From: Thalassospira lucentensis
Lineage (GTDB): Bacteria > Pseudomonadota > Alphaproteobacteria > Rhodospirillales > Thalassospiraceae
NCBI RefSeq assembly: GCF_011806425.1
Contig: NZ_JAATOV010000002.1
Location: forward strand, 62,001-126,000
Length of the DNA stretch: 64,000 bases
Direction of reading: 5' to 3'
Below, piece by piece: positions 1-9,000 of the stretch. The notes beneath the pieces are model-generated. The model was not told where the DNA came from. It made no database searches and saw nothing but the letters and a program-made list of their open reading frames with translations. Numbering within the stretch: the first letter of the stretch is position 1; every line of letters begins with the position of its first letter. A program made the position numbers and the translations under genes.

Positions 1-4
1 CATG

Positions 5-20
5 TTGCGGGTTCCCGCAA
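5..20. promoter_or_regulatory. Inverted repeat upstream of the first kinase gene
   Basis: A perfect 7-2-7 inverted repeat, TTGCGGG-TT-CCCGCAA, ends about 47 bp before the kinase start codon. It has no T-run after it, so an operator or a leader hairpin is as likely as the end of a gene to the left of the window. The function is unknown. Confidence 0.3.
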
Positions 21-66
21 GACAGGTCATACATGTCGCAATATGATGCCCGACGGAGGAAACAAA

Positions 67-1272
67 ATGTCGGACCTTGCCCATTACCTGCGCATTTCAA
101 ATTTGCTGGCGGGAAACCTAAATATCCATTCTGCATTGGGATCAGTGAAGGCGGAAATCGACAAAATCATTGAATTTGATCACCTTGATATCTGCCTGAT
201 TGATACCGATCCACGCTGGAACACATCCTATGAAGTCGGGATGAAAACCACCTGGAGCACATCACGCACGCTGGTCTGCCAATCGCCGGTGCGCGATATT
301 TTGCTGGGCCATACCGACCATCTTTTGACCGGCAATGCGTTAACCGACGACCGCTATGTTTTCCCGGGTGCCGAAAGCGCGCCGATCCTGCATCACGAGC
401 TGCGCAGCCGGGTGAATGTCGCCATGAAGGTTTTGGGCGAAGTTGTCGGGTCGTTAAATTGTTCGTCAAAAAAAGAAGATTTCTATTCCGAGCGCCATGT
501 CGAACAAATCCGCATTTTGGCCGATATGCTGGCCCCTTATTTTTATGCGCTGCGCGCCAATGAAAAGGCCAATGCCGAGGCCGTCGTGCGCGCCCGCATT
601 CTGGCCCGCGAAGAAGGATTACGGCTGGGCGCGCTGAGCCTGACTGACGCGTTAGAGGCCGAACGTCAACGAATTGGTATGGATTTACATGATCAAACCT
701 TGGCGGATTTAACCCGGATCGCACGCGATATTCGCCCAGGCATTACAAAGACGCAGCACCACCGCCTGCAACAGCAAATCCAAAACATGATCCAGGATTT
801 GCGCGACATAATCGATACATCCATCCCGACCATTCTTGAACTTTTTGGCTTTCAGCATGCGGTTCTGACCCACATGGAACGGGCGGTCAGCTGTGACGAC
901 ACACAAAGCTTTAAGGTCGAAGACCAAACAGGTGGCTGCGTGGATGCGCTGCCTGACACCACCCGAATTGCGGTTTTTCGCATCTGCCAAGAAGCCATCA
1001 ACAATGCCGTGCGCCATTCCGGGGCAAGCTATATCTCGGCCCTGGCGTTTAAGAATGCCGATGGGGATCTGACGATCGAGATTACCGACAATGGCCAGTT
1101 TCAGGTCAAAACACACAAAACCGGCAGTGGTCTGGCGCATATGAAAACGCGGGCCCAGCTGATTGGCGCGACGTTTGACCATAATACCGAGAACGGCACA
1201 CGCGTCACCGTCACATTGCCCAACTCAACACAAGAAGCCGAAAGCGCCGAACATGAAGATATTGCTGGTTGA
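67..1272 (+). CDS. GAF-domain sensor histidine kinase (NarL/DegS type)
   Basis: This is a 401-residue soluble kinase with no membrane segment, so it should sense a cytoplasmic signal. An N-terminal GAF-like domain (about residues 5-175) is followed by a HisKA_3 dimerisation helix with the motif DLHDQ, placing the phospho-accepting His at about 208. A C-terminal HATPase domain shows an N-box (EAINNAVRHS), ITDNG and GSGLAHM. HisKA_3 kinases pair with LuxR-type regulators, and one overlaps this gene's 3' end. I chose the ATG at 67 over an in-frame ATG at 43 because a GGAGGA ribosome site at 55-60 lies just before it. The GAF ligand cannot be read from sequence. Confidence 0.88.
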   Translation: MSDLAHYLRISNLLAGNLNIHSALGSVKAEIDKIIEFDHLDICLIDTDPRWNTSYEVGMKTTWSTSRTLVCQSPVRDILLGHTDHLLTGNALTDDRYVFPGAESAPILHHELRSRVNVAMKVLGEVVGSLNCSSKKEDFYSERHVEQIRILADMLAPYFYALRANEKANAEAVVRARILAREEGLRLGALSLTDALEAERQRIGMDLHDQTLADLTRIARDIRPGITKTQHHRLQQQIQNMIQDLRDIIDTSIPTILELFGFQHAVLTHMERAVSCDDTQSFKVEDQTGGCVDALPDTTRIAVFRICQEAINNAVRHSGASYISALAFKNADGDLTIEITDNGQFQVKTHKTGSGLAHMKTRAQLIGATFDHNTENGTRVTVTLPNSTQEAESAEHEDIAG

Positions 1273-1972
1273 AGACGACAAAATGCACGCCGATTTCCTC
1301 AAGGAAATTGTCGAAAATGCCCTGCCGGAGCTTAATGAAATCCTGATTGCGCGCGACGGTAAAGAGGCCGAAATTCTGGCCCGCCAGCACGAAACCAAGG
1401 CGATTGTCATGGATTTGCGCATGAAGGAACATAATGGCATTGATGCCGCGCGCACCATCTGGGCGGCCCGGCCCGACACCCGTATTTTGTTTTGGTCAAA
1501 CTATTCGGACGAGGCCTATCTCCGCGGGATTGCCCATATCGTCCCGCATCAGGCGGCCTATGGCTATGTGCTTAAAACCGCGACACAGGACCGTATGCAT
1601 CTCGCCCTGCGATCAGTCTTGATCGAAGGCCAAATTGTTGTCGACCGCGAAGTGCATCAAATCCAAAACCAACAAATGCGGTCGCGCAACACCCTGACCG
1701 AATTTGAATATATTATCTTGATTGATATCGCCCTTGGCCTGCCCGACAAGGCCATCGCAACGCGTCGCAAACTATCGCTTCGCACCGTGCAAAACCGCCT
1801 GCTGTCGCTCTATAGCAAGCTGGATGTCGAGGCCCTTGATCAAAACGAACAGGGCATTGCACTCAATAAACGCGCCCGTGCGGTTTCAAGCGCAATAGCG
1901 CGCAAAATTATCAACCGCGAAGGATTGGTGGCCGCGGAAAAAGAACTGCGCAGTTGGCTTAATCAGGCGTAA
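1253..1972 (+). CDS. LuxR/NarL-family response regulator
   Basis: The 239-residue protein starts MKILLVEDD and has a receiver domain with the acidic pair near residues 8-9, the phospho-acceptor Asp54 in VMDLRM, and a Lys near 105 (YVLKT). A LuxR-type helix-turn-helix follows at about 150-200 (KAIATRRKLSLRTVQNRL), with an unusual C-terminal tail of about 40 residues rich in basic and Ala residues. The start codon lies inside the kinase gene (20-bp overlap), so the two are translationally coupled and surely form one two-component system. A longer in-frame reading from 1163 is rejected because it lies wholly within the kinase coding sequence. Targets are unknown. Confidence 0.87.
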   Translation: MKILLVEDDKMHADFLKEIVENALPELNEILIARDGKEAEILARQHETKAIVMDLRMKEHNGIDAARTIWAARPDTRILFWSNYSDEAYLRGIAHIVPHQAAYGYVLKTATQDRMHLALRSVLIEGQIVVDREVHQIQNQQMRSRNTLTEFEYIILIDIALGLPDKAIATRRKLSLRTVQNRLLSLYSKLDVEALDQNEQGIALNKRARAVSSAIARKIINREGLVAAEKELRSWLNQA

Positions 1973-2068
1973 TCACGGGCATCCCATCTGCCACCTTCCT
2001 GCGCGATCTTTGACGATTGGCACTGGCGGTGCCGATGTTTCGGACACCCGCCAAGCATCTTAATCGGT

Positions 2069-2482
2069 CTAAGCCACCTCAAACCGGATCGGCTGCGCCC
2101 CTTCCCACAGCGTCATCTTGCCGAGCTTTTCCAGATCATCAAGATTGCTGGTCACGGTGATGAAATGGTTGCCGGCAAGCTGGCCGACTTTGGACGCGAA
2201 ATGTACCCCGCCATAGGCCAGCAGGATTTCGGTTTCGCTGATGCCACCGGGATACAGGATGATTTGCCCCGGTGCGGGATAGCTGGTGTGGTTTTCATAG
2301 CCAACGCCAAACTGATAATCACCAAGCGGCATCCAAACACCTTCGCCGCTCCATCGGACATGGACGGCTTTGCTTTCAAATGGCATGCGATCCATAAACG
2401 CCTTGCAGGTTTCCGGCGCCTTTTGGGTTTCAAGCACGCCGTCAAAACTGAACGGGCCAGCGGTGATTTTAATCTTGGTCAT
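2069..2482 (-). CDS. DUF3830 family protein (cyclophilin-like fold)
   Basis: A 137-residue protein that I recognise as DUF3830. Family members adopt a cyclophilin-like beta barrel and have no established reaction. Conserved features here are the early PET-CKAFMDRMPF segment, a central W-G-GVWMP stretch and a GDYQFGVGYENHTSYPAPGQI-like core followed by YPGG. It has no signal peptide. It lies 19 bp downstream of an anion permease gene on the same strand, so the two are probably cotranscribed. Elsewhere DUF3830 genes often accompany transporters and amidohydrolases, which suggests small-molecule catabolism, but the substrate is not inferable. Confidence 0.75.
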   Translation of the reverse strand: MTKIKITAGPFSFDGVLETQKAPETCKAFMDRMPFESKAVHVRWSGEGVWMPLGDYQFGVGYENHTSYPAPGQIILYPGGISETEILLAYGGVHFASKVGQLAGNHFITVTSNLDDLEKLGKMTLWEGAQPIRFEVA

Positions 2483-2501
2483 TGTTAGTCCTATGAAAAA
2501 C

Positions 2502-3767
2502 TTACGAAATAAGCGTCATCCAGCCCAATGCCAGTCCCAGACTGATCACTGTAATCGGGATGCCAAGCCGGGCATAATCGGCAAATGAAATCACCGTTCC
2601 GGCTTTGTGGGCCTGTTCGACCGCGATAATATTGGCAACCGATCCGACGATCAGGAAATTGCCTGACAATGTGCTAAACACCGCCAAGCCATGCAACAGT
2701 GTTTCGCTCCATTCCGGGCCCAAAGACAGCAACATCATCACCAACGGCACATTGCCAATCGTGTTCGATCCCAAAAGCGACACGCCCGCCAACACCGCAG
2801 GATGATTGATCTGCACAGAAACCAAAACATCATGAAACAGCTTTGCCAGCACCTCATCCTGCGACATGGCGCCGGTTACAATAAACAACCCGACAAACAG
2901 CGCCAGTAAATGCCAGTCGACCCGGCCCAAAACCTGATCCGTGGTCAAACGGCGACTTAACAGCAGTACCGCCACCACCAAAAGCGACCAAAGTGCTCGG
3001 TCTTCGACAAAGATGAAAATGCCAATCACCGCAACGGTCGCGATCAGGGCCTTAATGAGAATCGGTTTATCAATCGTTGAGGCAGGCTCAGACGCGGATG
3101 TTAACGCTGACGCCGAGATTGATGCTGAGGCGGCAGCCCCGCCCTGCGCCATGTTCGTTACCACACCCGCCCGCATCATAGGGCTTTTGACGATCACGCC
3201 GTAAACCACGCCCAATGCGATGATGGCGGGCACACCGCACACCAAAAGGAACCCGGCGAAATCAAGATGGCCAAATTCGGCAATCATCAAATTCTGTGGA
3301 TTGCCAATCAGGGTCGCGGCCGATCCGGCATTGGCCGCACAGGCCGCGGCAATCACAAACGGTTTTGGATCAAGTCCGCGCGCCAATACCCCGGAAATCA
3401 AAATCGGTGTCACCGCCCACACCACGACGTCATTGGTCATCACCGCCGACAGCACGCCACAAACCGCGATCACCCCGGCCAATAAACCACGCGGCCCGCC
3501 GCCAAGATGGGTGATGCGATGGCCAATCCAGTCAAAGAACCCGCTGGCGGCATATTGCGAGGACAACACCATCAAAGTCAGCAAAACCGAAAGGGTGGCA
3601 AAATCGATTGCCCCCAATGCACCGTCGCCGGTAATCGCCCCGCTGAGCAAAAGGGTTACGGCCCCAATCACGGCAATGCCGGTACGGTTAATCGCAAGCC
3701 CTGGCCAACGCCCCAGCGCCATGCCGATATACACCCCGATAAAGACGACTGCGATCAGCCAGTTCAT
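2502..3767 (-). CDS. SLC13/ArsB-NhaD-like anion permease
   Basis: A 421-residue inner-membrane protein with about 11-12 hydrophobic segments throughout. The ion-transporter (CitMHS/ArsB/NhaD/DASS) signature is visible: a TNDVVVWAVTPI segment near residue 110 and SAATLIGNPQNLMI near 150-165, then a second half with a GSNTIGNVPLVMML motif matching the inverted repeat typical of this superfamily. It should move an anion (dicarboxylate, sulfate, arsenite or similar) or exchange Na+ and H+. The start is supported by an AGGGAAA ribosome site. It is followed at once by the DUF3830 gene and is read divergently from the decarboxylase leader. Confidence 0.8.
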   Translation of the reverse strand: MNWLIAVVFIGVYIGMALGRWPGLAINRTGIAVIGAVTLLLSGAITGDGALGAIDFATLSVLLTLMVLSSQYAASGFFDWIGHRITHLGGGPRGLLAGVIAVCGVLSAVMTNDVVVWAVTPILISGVLARGLDPKPFVIAAACAANAGSAATLIGNPQNLMIAEFGHLDFAGFLLVCGVPAIIALGVVYGVIVKSPMMRAGVVTNMAQGGAAASASISASALTSASEPASTIDKPILIKALIATVAVIGIFIFVEDRALWSLLVVAVLLLSRRLTTDQVLGRVDWHLLALFVGLFIVTGAMSQDEVLAKLFHDVLVSVQINHPAVLAGVSLLGSNTIGNVPLVMMLLSLGPEWSETLLHGLAVFSTLSGNFLIVGSVANIIAVEQAHKAGTVISFADYARLGIPITVISLGLALGWMTLIS

Positions 3768-4030
3768 GCAATTTTCCCTAAATGACCACGGCGATGCGCG
3801 CGGCTTTTGTTATGGCTACCGTGCGGATTTAAGCCGGTCAATTGGCTTTGCATTCATGCACAAATTGCAATGCCCCATACCAAAATACGTTGGGTCGGCG
3901 TGCGACGTGCCAAAACACGGCCATTCGAGCCACTTTTTGCGTTGCGGCATCGGTTCTTCGTCGATCCTGCGATTGTTTCATGACAAATCGGGTGAAAATT
4001 TCACTTGCGCAAAGGTTAGAACGGGCGTAA
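3768..4030. promoter_or_regulatory. Divergent promoter region between permease and decarboxylase leader
   Basis: This stretch has no credible gene. It must contain the promoter of the minus-strand permease operon and that of the plus-strand decarboxylase leader transcript. I could not fix -35/-10 boxes with confidence. Confidence 0.4.
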
Positions 4031-4344
4031 ATCGCGACTTGCCCAAAGTCGCACGTGCCTGTGGTGGTCCCGCTCGGAGAACCCTGTAGGACTTACTTAA
4101 AGCAACGACGGTGTAGGGCTTTTTTGGTCTCAGGTGGCTGTCCAAATCCACCGACACTAAAGAGGCACACCATCATTGCCCACGTGCGGACGGGAAATCC
4201 CGATCCATAGCGAGGCAGACTTCGCAAGTTCCGGTAGGCACCGGAACTTATCAGCATGCAGGTAGTCCGCGTTTTGCGCCTCCACCGCGCCTTAACGCAT
4301 CAGGTGTCTGCAGCTGCCATATTGTGGAATGGGAGAACGCCCCA
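4031..4344 (+). ncRNA. Structured 5' leader, candidate alphaproteobacterial speF RNA motif
   Basis: The roughly 300 nt before the decarboxylase are rich in hairpins. A perfect 10-bp stem with tetraloop AGGC is at 4226-4249 (AAGTTCCGGT / ACCGGAACTT). A CGGGA-AA-TCCCG hairpin is at 4191-4202. A GGTGG/CCACC stem spans 4133-4152. A conserved leader called the speF motif is known upstream of alphaproteobacterial ornithine decarboxylase genes, and position and gene context fit it. I have not aligned it to the Rfam model, so the family name is inference. The left boundary is approximate. A regulatory RNA responding to polyamines or an amino acid is the likely role. Confidence 0.6.
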
Positions 4345-5478
4345 ATGGCAACGCAGCGTATTATTGATTTTTTGGCGCAGAACCGACCAGAAGGCCCGTG
4401 CCTTGTTGTCGATCTTGACGTTATTCAGCGCAATTACGAAACCTTTACCCGTGCCCTGCCTGACTCACGCATTTTCTATGCGGTCAAAGCAAACCCGGCA
4501 CCCGAAGTTTTAAGCCTTCTTGCCAATCTTGGCAGCAATTTTGACACCGCGTCTGTCGCCGAAATCGAAATGGCGATGACCGCAGGTGCGTCGGCTGAAC
4601 GCATTTCATTTGGTAATACCATCAAAAAAGAACGCGACATTGCACGCGCCTATCAACTGGGTGTGCGTCTGTTTGCAGTTGATTGCGTCGAAGAAGTCGA
4701 AAAAATCGCCCGCGTTGCCCCGGCATCGCGCGTGTTCTGCCGCATTCTGACCAATGGCGAAGGTGCCGAATGGCCGCTGTCGCGCAAATTTGGCTGCGCA
4801 CCGGACATGGCGCTTGAGGTGCTTGAACATGCCCATCACATGGGCCTTGATGCGTATGGCGTATCGTTCCATGTCGGATCGCAGCAATGCAACCTTGATG
4901 CCTGGGACACCGCCCTTGCCGAAGCATCGATGATTTTCCGCACCTTGGCCGATAAGGGCATTGTTCTGCGCATGGTCAATATGGGGGGCGGATTCCCGAC
5001 CCGCTATCTGCGCGACATCCCAAAAACCGAGGCCTATGGCACCGCGATTGTCGATGCCCTTCACACCCATTTTGGCAATCATATGCCCGAAACCATCATC
5101 GAACCGGGCCGTGGCATGGTTGGCGATGCGGGCGTGATCAAAGCCGAAGTGGTTCTGATTTCACGCAAACATGCCGATGATCCGGTGCGTTGGGTTTACC
5201 TTGATATCGGTAAATTCGGCGGCCTTGCCGAAACCATGGACGAAGCCATTCGCTATCCGATCACGACCATCCATGATGGTGGCGATGTTGCCCCGTGCGT
5301 TTTGGCCGGTCCGACCTGTGATTCCGCCGATGTGATGTATGAAAAGAAACCCTATGACTTGCCGATTGCCTTGACCATCGGTGACGAGGTCCTGATTGAG
5401 GCCACTGGCGCATACACCACCACCTATGCATCGGTTGCGTTTAACGGCTTTGCGCCGTTGGCGTCCTATATTATCTGA
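4345..5478 (+). CDS. PLP-dependent ornithine/lysine decarboxylase (type III fold)
   Basis: A 377-residue alanine-racemase-fold decarboxylase that converts ornithine to putrescine and/or lysine to cadaverine in the cytoplasm. The PLP-binding Lys is Lys48 in YAVKANP. Other family motifs are FDTASVAE, HVGSQ near 180, NMGGGFP for phosphate binding, EPGR, and the catalytic-Cys segment GPTCDSAD near 330. The length is normal for the bacterial members. The start is MATQR at 4345, as a GGGAG lies upstream; the in-frame ATG at 4324 overlaps that site. The hairpin-rich leader suggests feedback control. Substrate choice between ornithine and lysine cannot be settled by eye. Confidence 0.9.
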   Translation: MATQRIIDFLAQNRPEGPCLVVDLDVIQRNYETFTRALPDSRIFYAVKANPAPEVLSLLANLGSNFDTASVAEIEMAMTAGASAERISFGNTIKKERDIARAYQLGVRLFAVDCVEEVEKIARVAPASRVFCRILTNGEGAEWPLSRKFGCAPDMALEVLEHAHHMGLDAYGVSFHVGSQQCNLDAWDTALAEASMIFRTLADKGIVLRMVNMGGGFPTRYLRDIPKTEAYGTAIVDALHTHFGNHMPETIIEPGRGMVGDAGVIKAEVVLISRKHADDPVRWVYLDIGKFGGLAETMDEAIRYPITTIHDGGDVAPCVLAGPTCDSADVMYEKKPYDLPIALTIGDEVLIEATGAYTTTYASVAFNGFAPLASYII

Positions 5479-5502
5479 CCCCTTTTTGGGAACGATAGGA
5501 CA

Positions 5503-6009
5503 ATGATCACGATTGATCGCGAAGGGCAGTTTGACCACGTCGCACGTGAAATGCTGCTGGATCGCGTCATGGGCCCGGCCCGTTTTACCAAATCGTCCGA
5601 AGTCCTCCGGCGCAATCGGCGCCCGGCGGATGGGCTGGCCTTTGTTGCCTTTGACGGCAACCACATGATCGGCACGGTTCGGTTATGGAATGTCACGGCG
5701 GGCAACGGAGGATCTGCGCTGTTGCTGGGGCCGCTTGCGGTTGAAAAAACCTATAACGGGTCGGGTGTTGGGGCCGGTTTGATGCATGCGGCGCTCAATG
5801 CGGCGCAAACGTCGGGCCACACATCCGTCCTTTTGGTCGGTGACCCGGATTATTACGCCCGGTTCGGCTTTACCGCCGATCCGGCCAACGGTCTTTTGAT
5901 GCCCGGCCACTTTGACCGCCACCGGTTTCTTGGCATCAATATTGGCAATGGTGATGCCCTTACCGGCGCAACCGGCCTTTTGGTTGCCAGTGGTGCGATG
6001 GCCCATTAA
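5503..6009 (+). CDS. GNAT family N-acetyltransferase
   Basis: A 168-residue YhbS-like acetyltransferase. The acetyl-CoA pyrophosphate loop is visible near residues 85-95 as YNGSGVGAGLM, followed by the LLVGDPDYYARFGF segment typical of this subgroup. It lies 24 bp after the decarboxylase on the same strand and ends just before a strong terminator. Cotranscription with the decarboxylase makes a polyamine or related amine a possible acceptor, which is inference only. Confidence 0.85.
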   Translation: MITIDREGQFDHVAREMLLDRVMGPARFTKSSEVLRRNRRPADGLAFVAFDGNHMIGTVRLWNVTAGNGGSALLLGPLAVEKTYNGSGVGAGLMHAALNAAQTSGHTSVLLVGDPDYYARFGFTADPANGLLMPGHFDRHRFLGINIGNGDALTGATGLLVASGAMAH

Positions 6010-6032
6010 GCCCCATCGCAATCACCCAAATC

Positions 6033-6066
6033 AAAAAGCCCCGTAGCAGTGCTGCGGGGCTTTTGT
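6033..6066. terminator. Bidirectional rho-independent terminator
   Basis: A GC-rich stem, GCCCCG against CGGGGC with inner pairs, is flanked by five A on the left and TTTTG on the right, so it can work on both strands. It separates the plus-strand acetyltransferase from the convergent giant RTX gene. A copy differing at about one base of the shared core lies at 12917-12950. Confidence 0.85.
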
Positions 6067-6085
6067 TTCTTGCATGTAATTTTGC

Positions 6086-9000
6086 CTAGCTTTGCCAATT
6101 CGACGCAATAACGACCTGAAGGTTGTTATAATCAGCACTCGTTTGATCAATGCTATCTGTGCTGACATCCTCTACACCAAACACAGACATGGCATCGACA
6201 AGCGATTGAACATTGCCGCCAGCCAAAGACGCCCCATTACCCAATTCAATATGATCAACTTGATGTTGACCTGTCCCATCAAACCAGTCGGCAACGGTCA
6301 GGCGATCATCAGATCCTAAAAGCTGAACAACAAGGTCATCATTTTCTTTGAACAGCCATATGTCTTCCGCCTCAAGACCGGACTTGATTTCGATAACATC
6401 GTCATGATCCGCATCAGTAATTTGATCTGCACCATCATCAACACCGAACACAAAAGTATCGGCACCCTCACCGCCAGAGAGCAAATCATCCCCGCCTGAG
6501 CCTGTCAAAGTATCCGACAAACCACCTCCAGAGATTACATCATTCCCCGAAGTCCCTTCCTCCGTCACACTCCCCTCTAAGGAGGCGTTCGCGATCCAAT
6601 CGACGGACTGCTCTTCGCCCTCACTGGGAACAAACGTTACCTCGCCTATCGTAGTTCCTCCCAAAGCCAAGTAAGCATTCACGGTTATTGGTTTACTGAT
6701 GTCAGAAACATATTCAGAAGTGTAAAGGATATTGCCATTCTGCTTGTAAACGACAGCCCCTGTTTCCAAACGTTCGACACTGAGAACATCCCCAAACTCA
6801 TAGGCACCTACGATACGGTCAGGGATACCGTAATAGGTACCCTCATCTACAGCAGCAAGCTGGTTAAGCGGCGGGTTATGTAGAACTCTGAAACCGTAAT
6901 TAAACATATCATTGGTTATCTCGGCGTCTGAAAAACCGATCATCATAGGCGAATCTGTAACAACGAAAGTTAAAGCACCTGCCCCATTAAAAGTCTGAGA
7001 TGAAGATACAGTTTCCCACTCATCCACTACCGACGTCTTTGTCAGATCGCCCGTTACAATACCAACCGACACATCCATGATTGCCGTCTGGCTTAGTCCA
7101 TGCTCATCGGTTACTCGATAGCTAAAGCTGTCTTCTCCGGCATAGCCCTCATTCGCCGTAAAGCTGTATGTGCCATCCGCATTAATCGTCACACTGCCAT
7201 TCGCAGGGCCGTCGACAAGCTCAAAGTTCAGCCCGTCGCCATCAACGTCAAGCCCATGAAGCTTATGCTCAACCGTGCCTGCCTCAGACAGCACGATACG
7301 GCCCCCTTCAGCACTCGGACCATGGTAGCTCTCATCAACTGTGTAAGTCCCATCCGCAAAGACAAGCTCTTCAACGCCGCTGACTATATCTGAACCGTCA
7401 TCGCCATCTGATGCATTAAGGTCACGTACCGTAAGAGAACCGTCGCCATTATCCTCAATCGCATAGTCGGATAGATTACCCGAAAAGACCGCTTGGTCAT
7501 CACCATTCCCGCCAAGCAGAGTATCATTTCCTGCCCCACTTTTGAGGATGTCATCTCCCGCCCCTGCATTTAAGGTTGACGATCGAGTACCGGCTTCCAA
7601 TACATCATTGCCTTGCGTTCCATCCAACACAGGAGTGCCAGACACGGTAACATTGGCGTCCGGCACCCAATTAATTTGAGAGGGCTCGCTATCTCCTATC
7701 GCTAGTGTCACATCGCCAACCGTCGCTCCTTCCTGATAAAAAGATGCATCGACAAATAGCGGCGCCTCGGTATCGGAAAGCACCTGGCTGGTATAGAATA
7801 TTTCACCATTTTTGCTGTACGTGACATTACCGCTTTCGTTGCGACCAACCGAAAGAATATCCCCCGTTTCGTAGCGACCAACCGCGCCCACACCAAACCC
7901 ATTCTCACAGACACGAAGTAAACCGTTCGGCAGAAGATAAAGTCCATATTCAATTGAGGTATAACTAGCATCGCCAACTGACGAAGACAGGCCGATGATG
8001 ACATCACTATCCGTTTCTGTCGCAACGACACTTAGAATACCTGCGCCGACAAAGTTCTCAGTTGAAGACGCTCCTGCATTCCAAGCCGATCCGCCTCCGG
8101 TTTTAGTTAGAGTATCGCCGAGATCGCTATAATTCCCGACATCCACCGAGACCATACCTTCACGACTTAGCCCATGTTCGTCGGTCACCCGATAGGTGAA
8201 ACTATCTTCCCCAACGTAACCTTCATTTGCAGTAAAGCTATATGTTCCATCTGCGTTTATCGTCACACTGCCGTTCGCAGGACCATCGACAAGCTCGAAG
8301 CTTAGCGCATCACCATCAACGTCAACACCGTGCAGCTTATGCTCAACGGTACCGGCTTTAGTAAGCACGATGCGACCTCCCGCAGCGGTAGGTCCGTGGT
8401 TGCTCTCGTCAACTGTGTAAGTCCCATCCGCAAAAACAAGCTCTTCAACACTGTTGACGACATCTGAACCGTCATCACCATCAGACGCGTTAAGGTCCCG
8501 AATTGTCAGAGAACCGTCGCCATTATCCTCAATCGCATAATCAGACAAAATACCGGAGAAAACAGCCTGATCATAACCTTCTCCACCGTCGATCATGTCA
8601 TCTCCGCCGAGGCCTTTTAGAAGATCATCGCCCGAAGCACCTCTCAAAGTGTCCTCCAAAGCCGTTCCCTCGAGAACATCGTTGCCTTGGGTTCCGTCAA
8701 TATCTGCATAGTCGGTTGAACTATCGTCACCCAGGGGATCGATAGCTACGTTGTCATCTGCCACCCAACTGACAGGTATTTCGGGACTGTCATCGACACT
8801 AAGTGTCACCTCACCAATCGTCGTGCCTGTATTATTGATTGAGACATCGGCGAAAAGTGGAATAGTTGGATCTGCAAGAACGGTACTGGTGTAAAAGACA
8901 GTACCATTCTTGCTGTACCTCACTATTCCCTCAGCATCGCGTTCAACAGAAAAAACATCGCCTGTCTGATAGTAACCTCCAAGCCCACCTAAATAGGCGC

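Noticed and set aside
4256-4513. 85-residue frame beginning in the decarboxylase leader
   Set aside because: Most of it overlaps the decarboxylase in another frame, and it has no ribosome site. A short leader peptide is not excluded but not supported.
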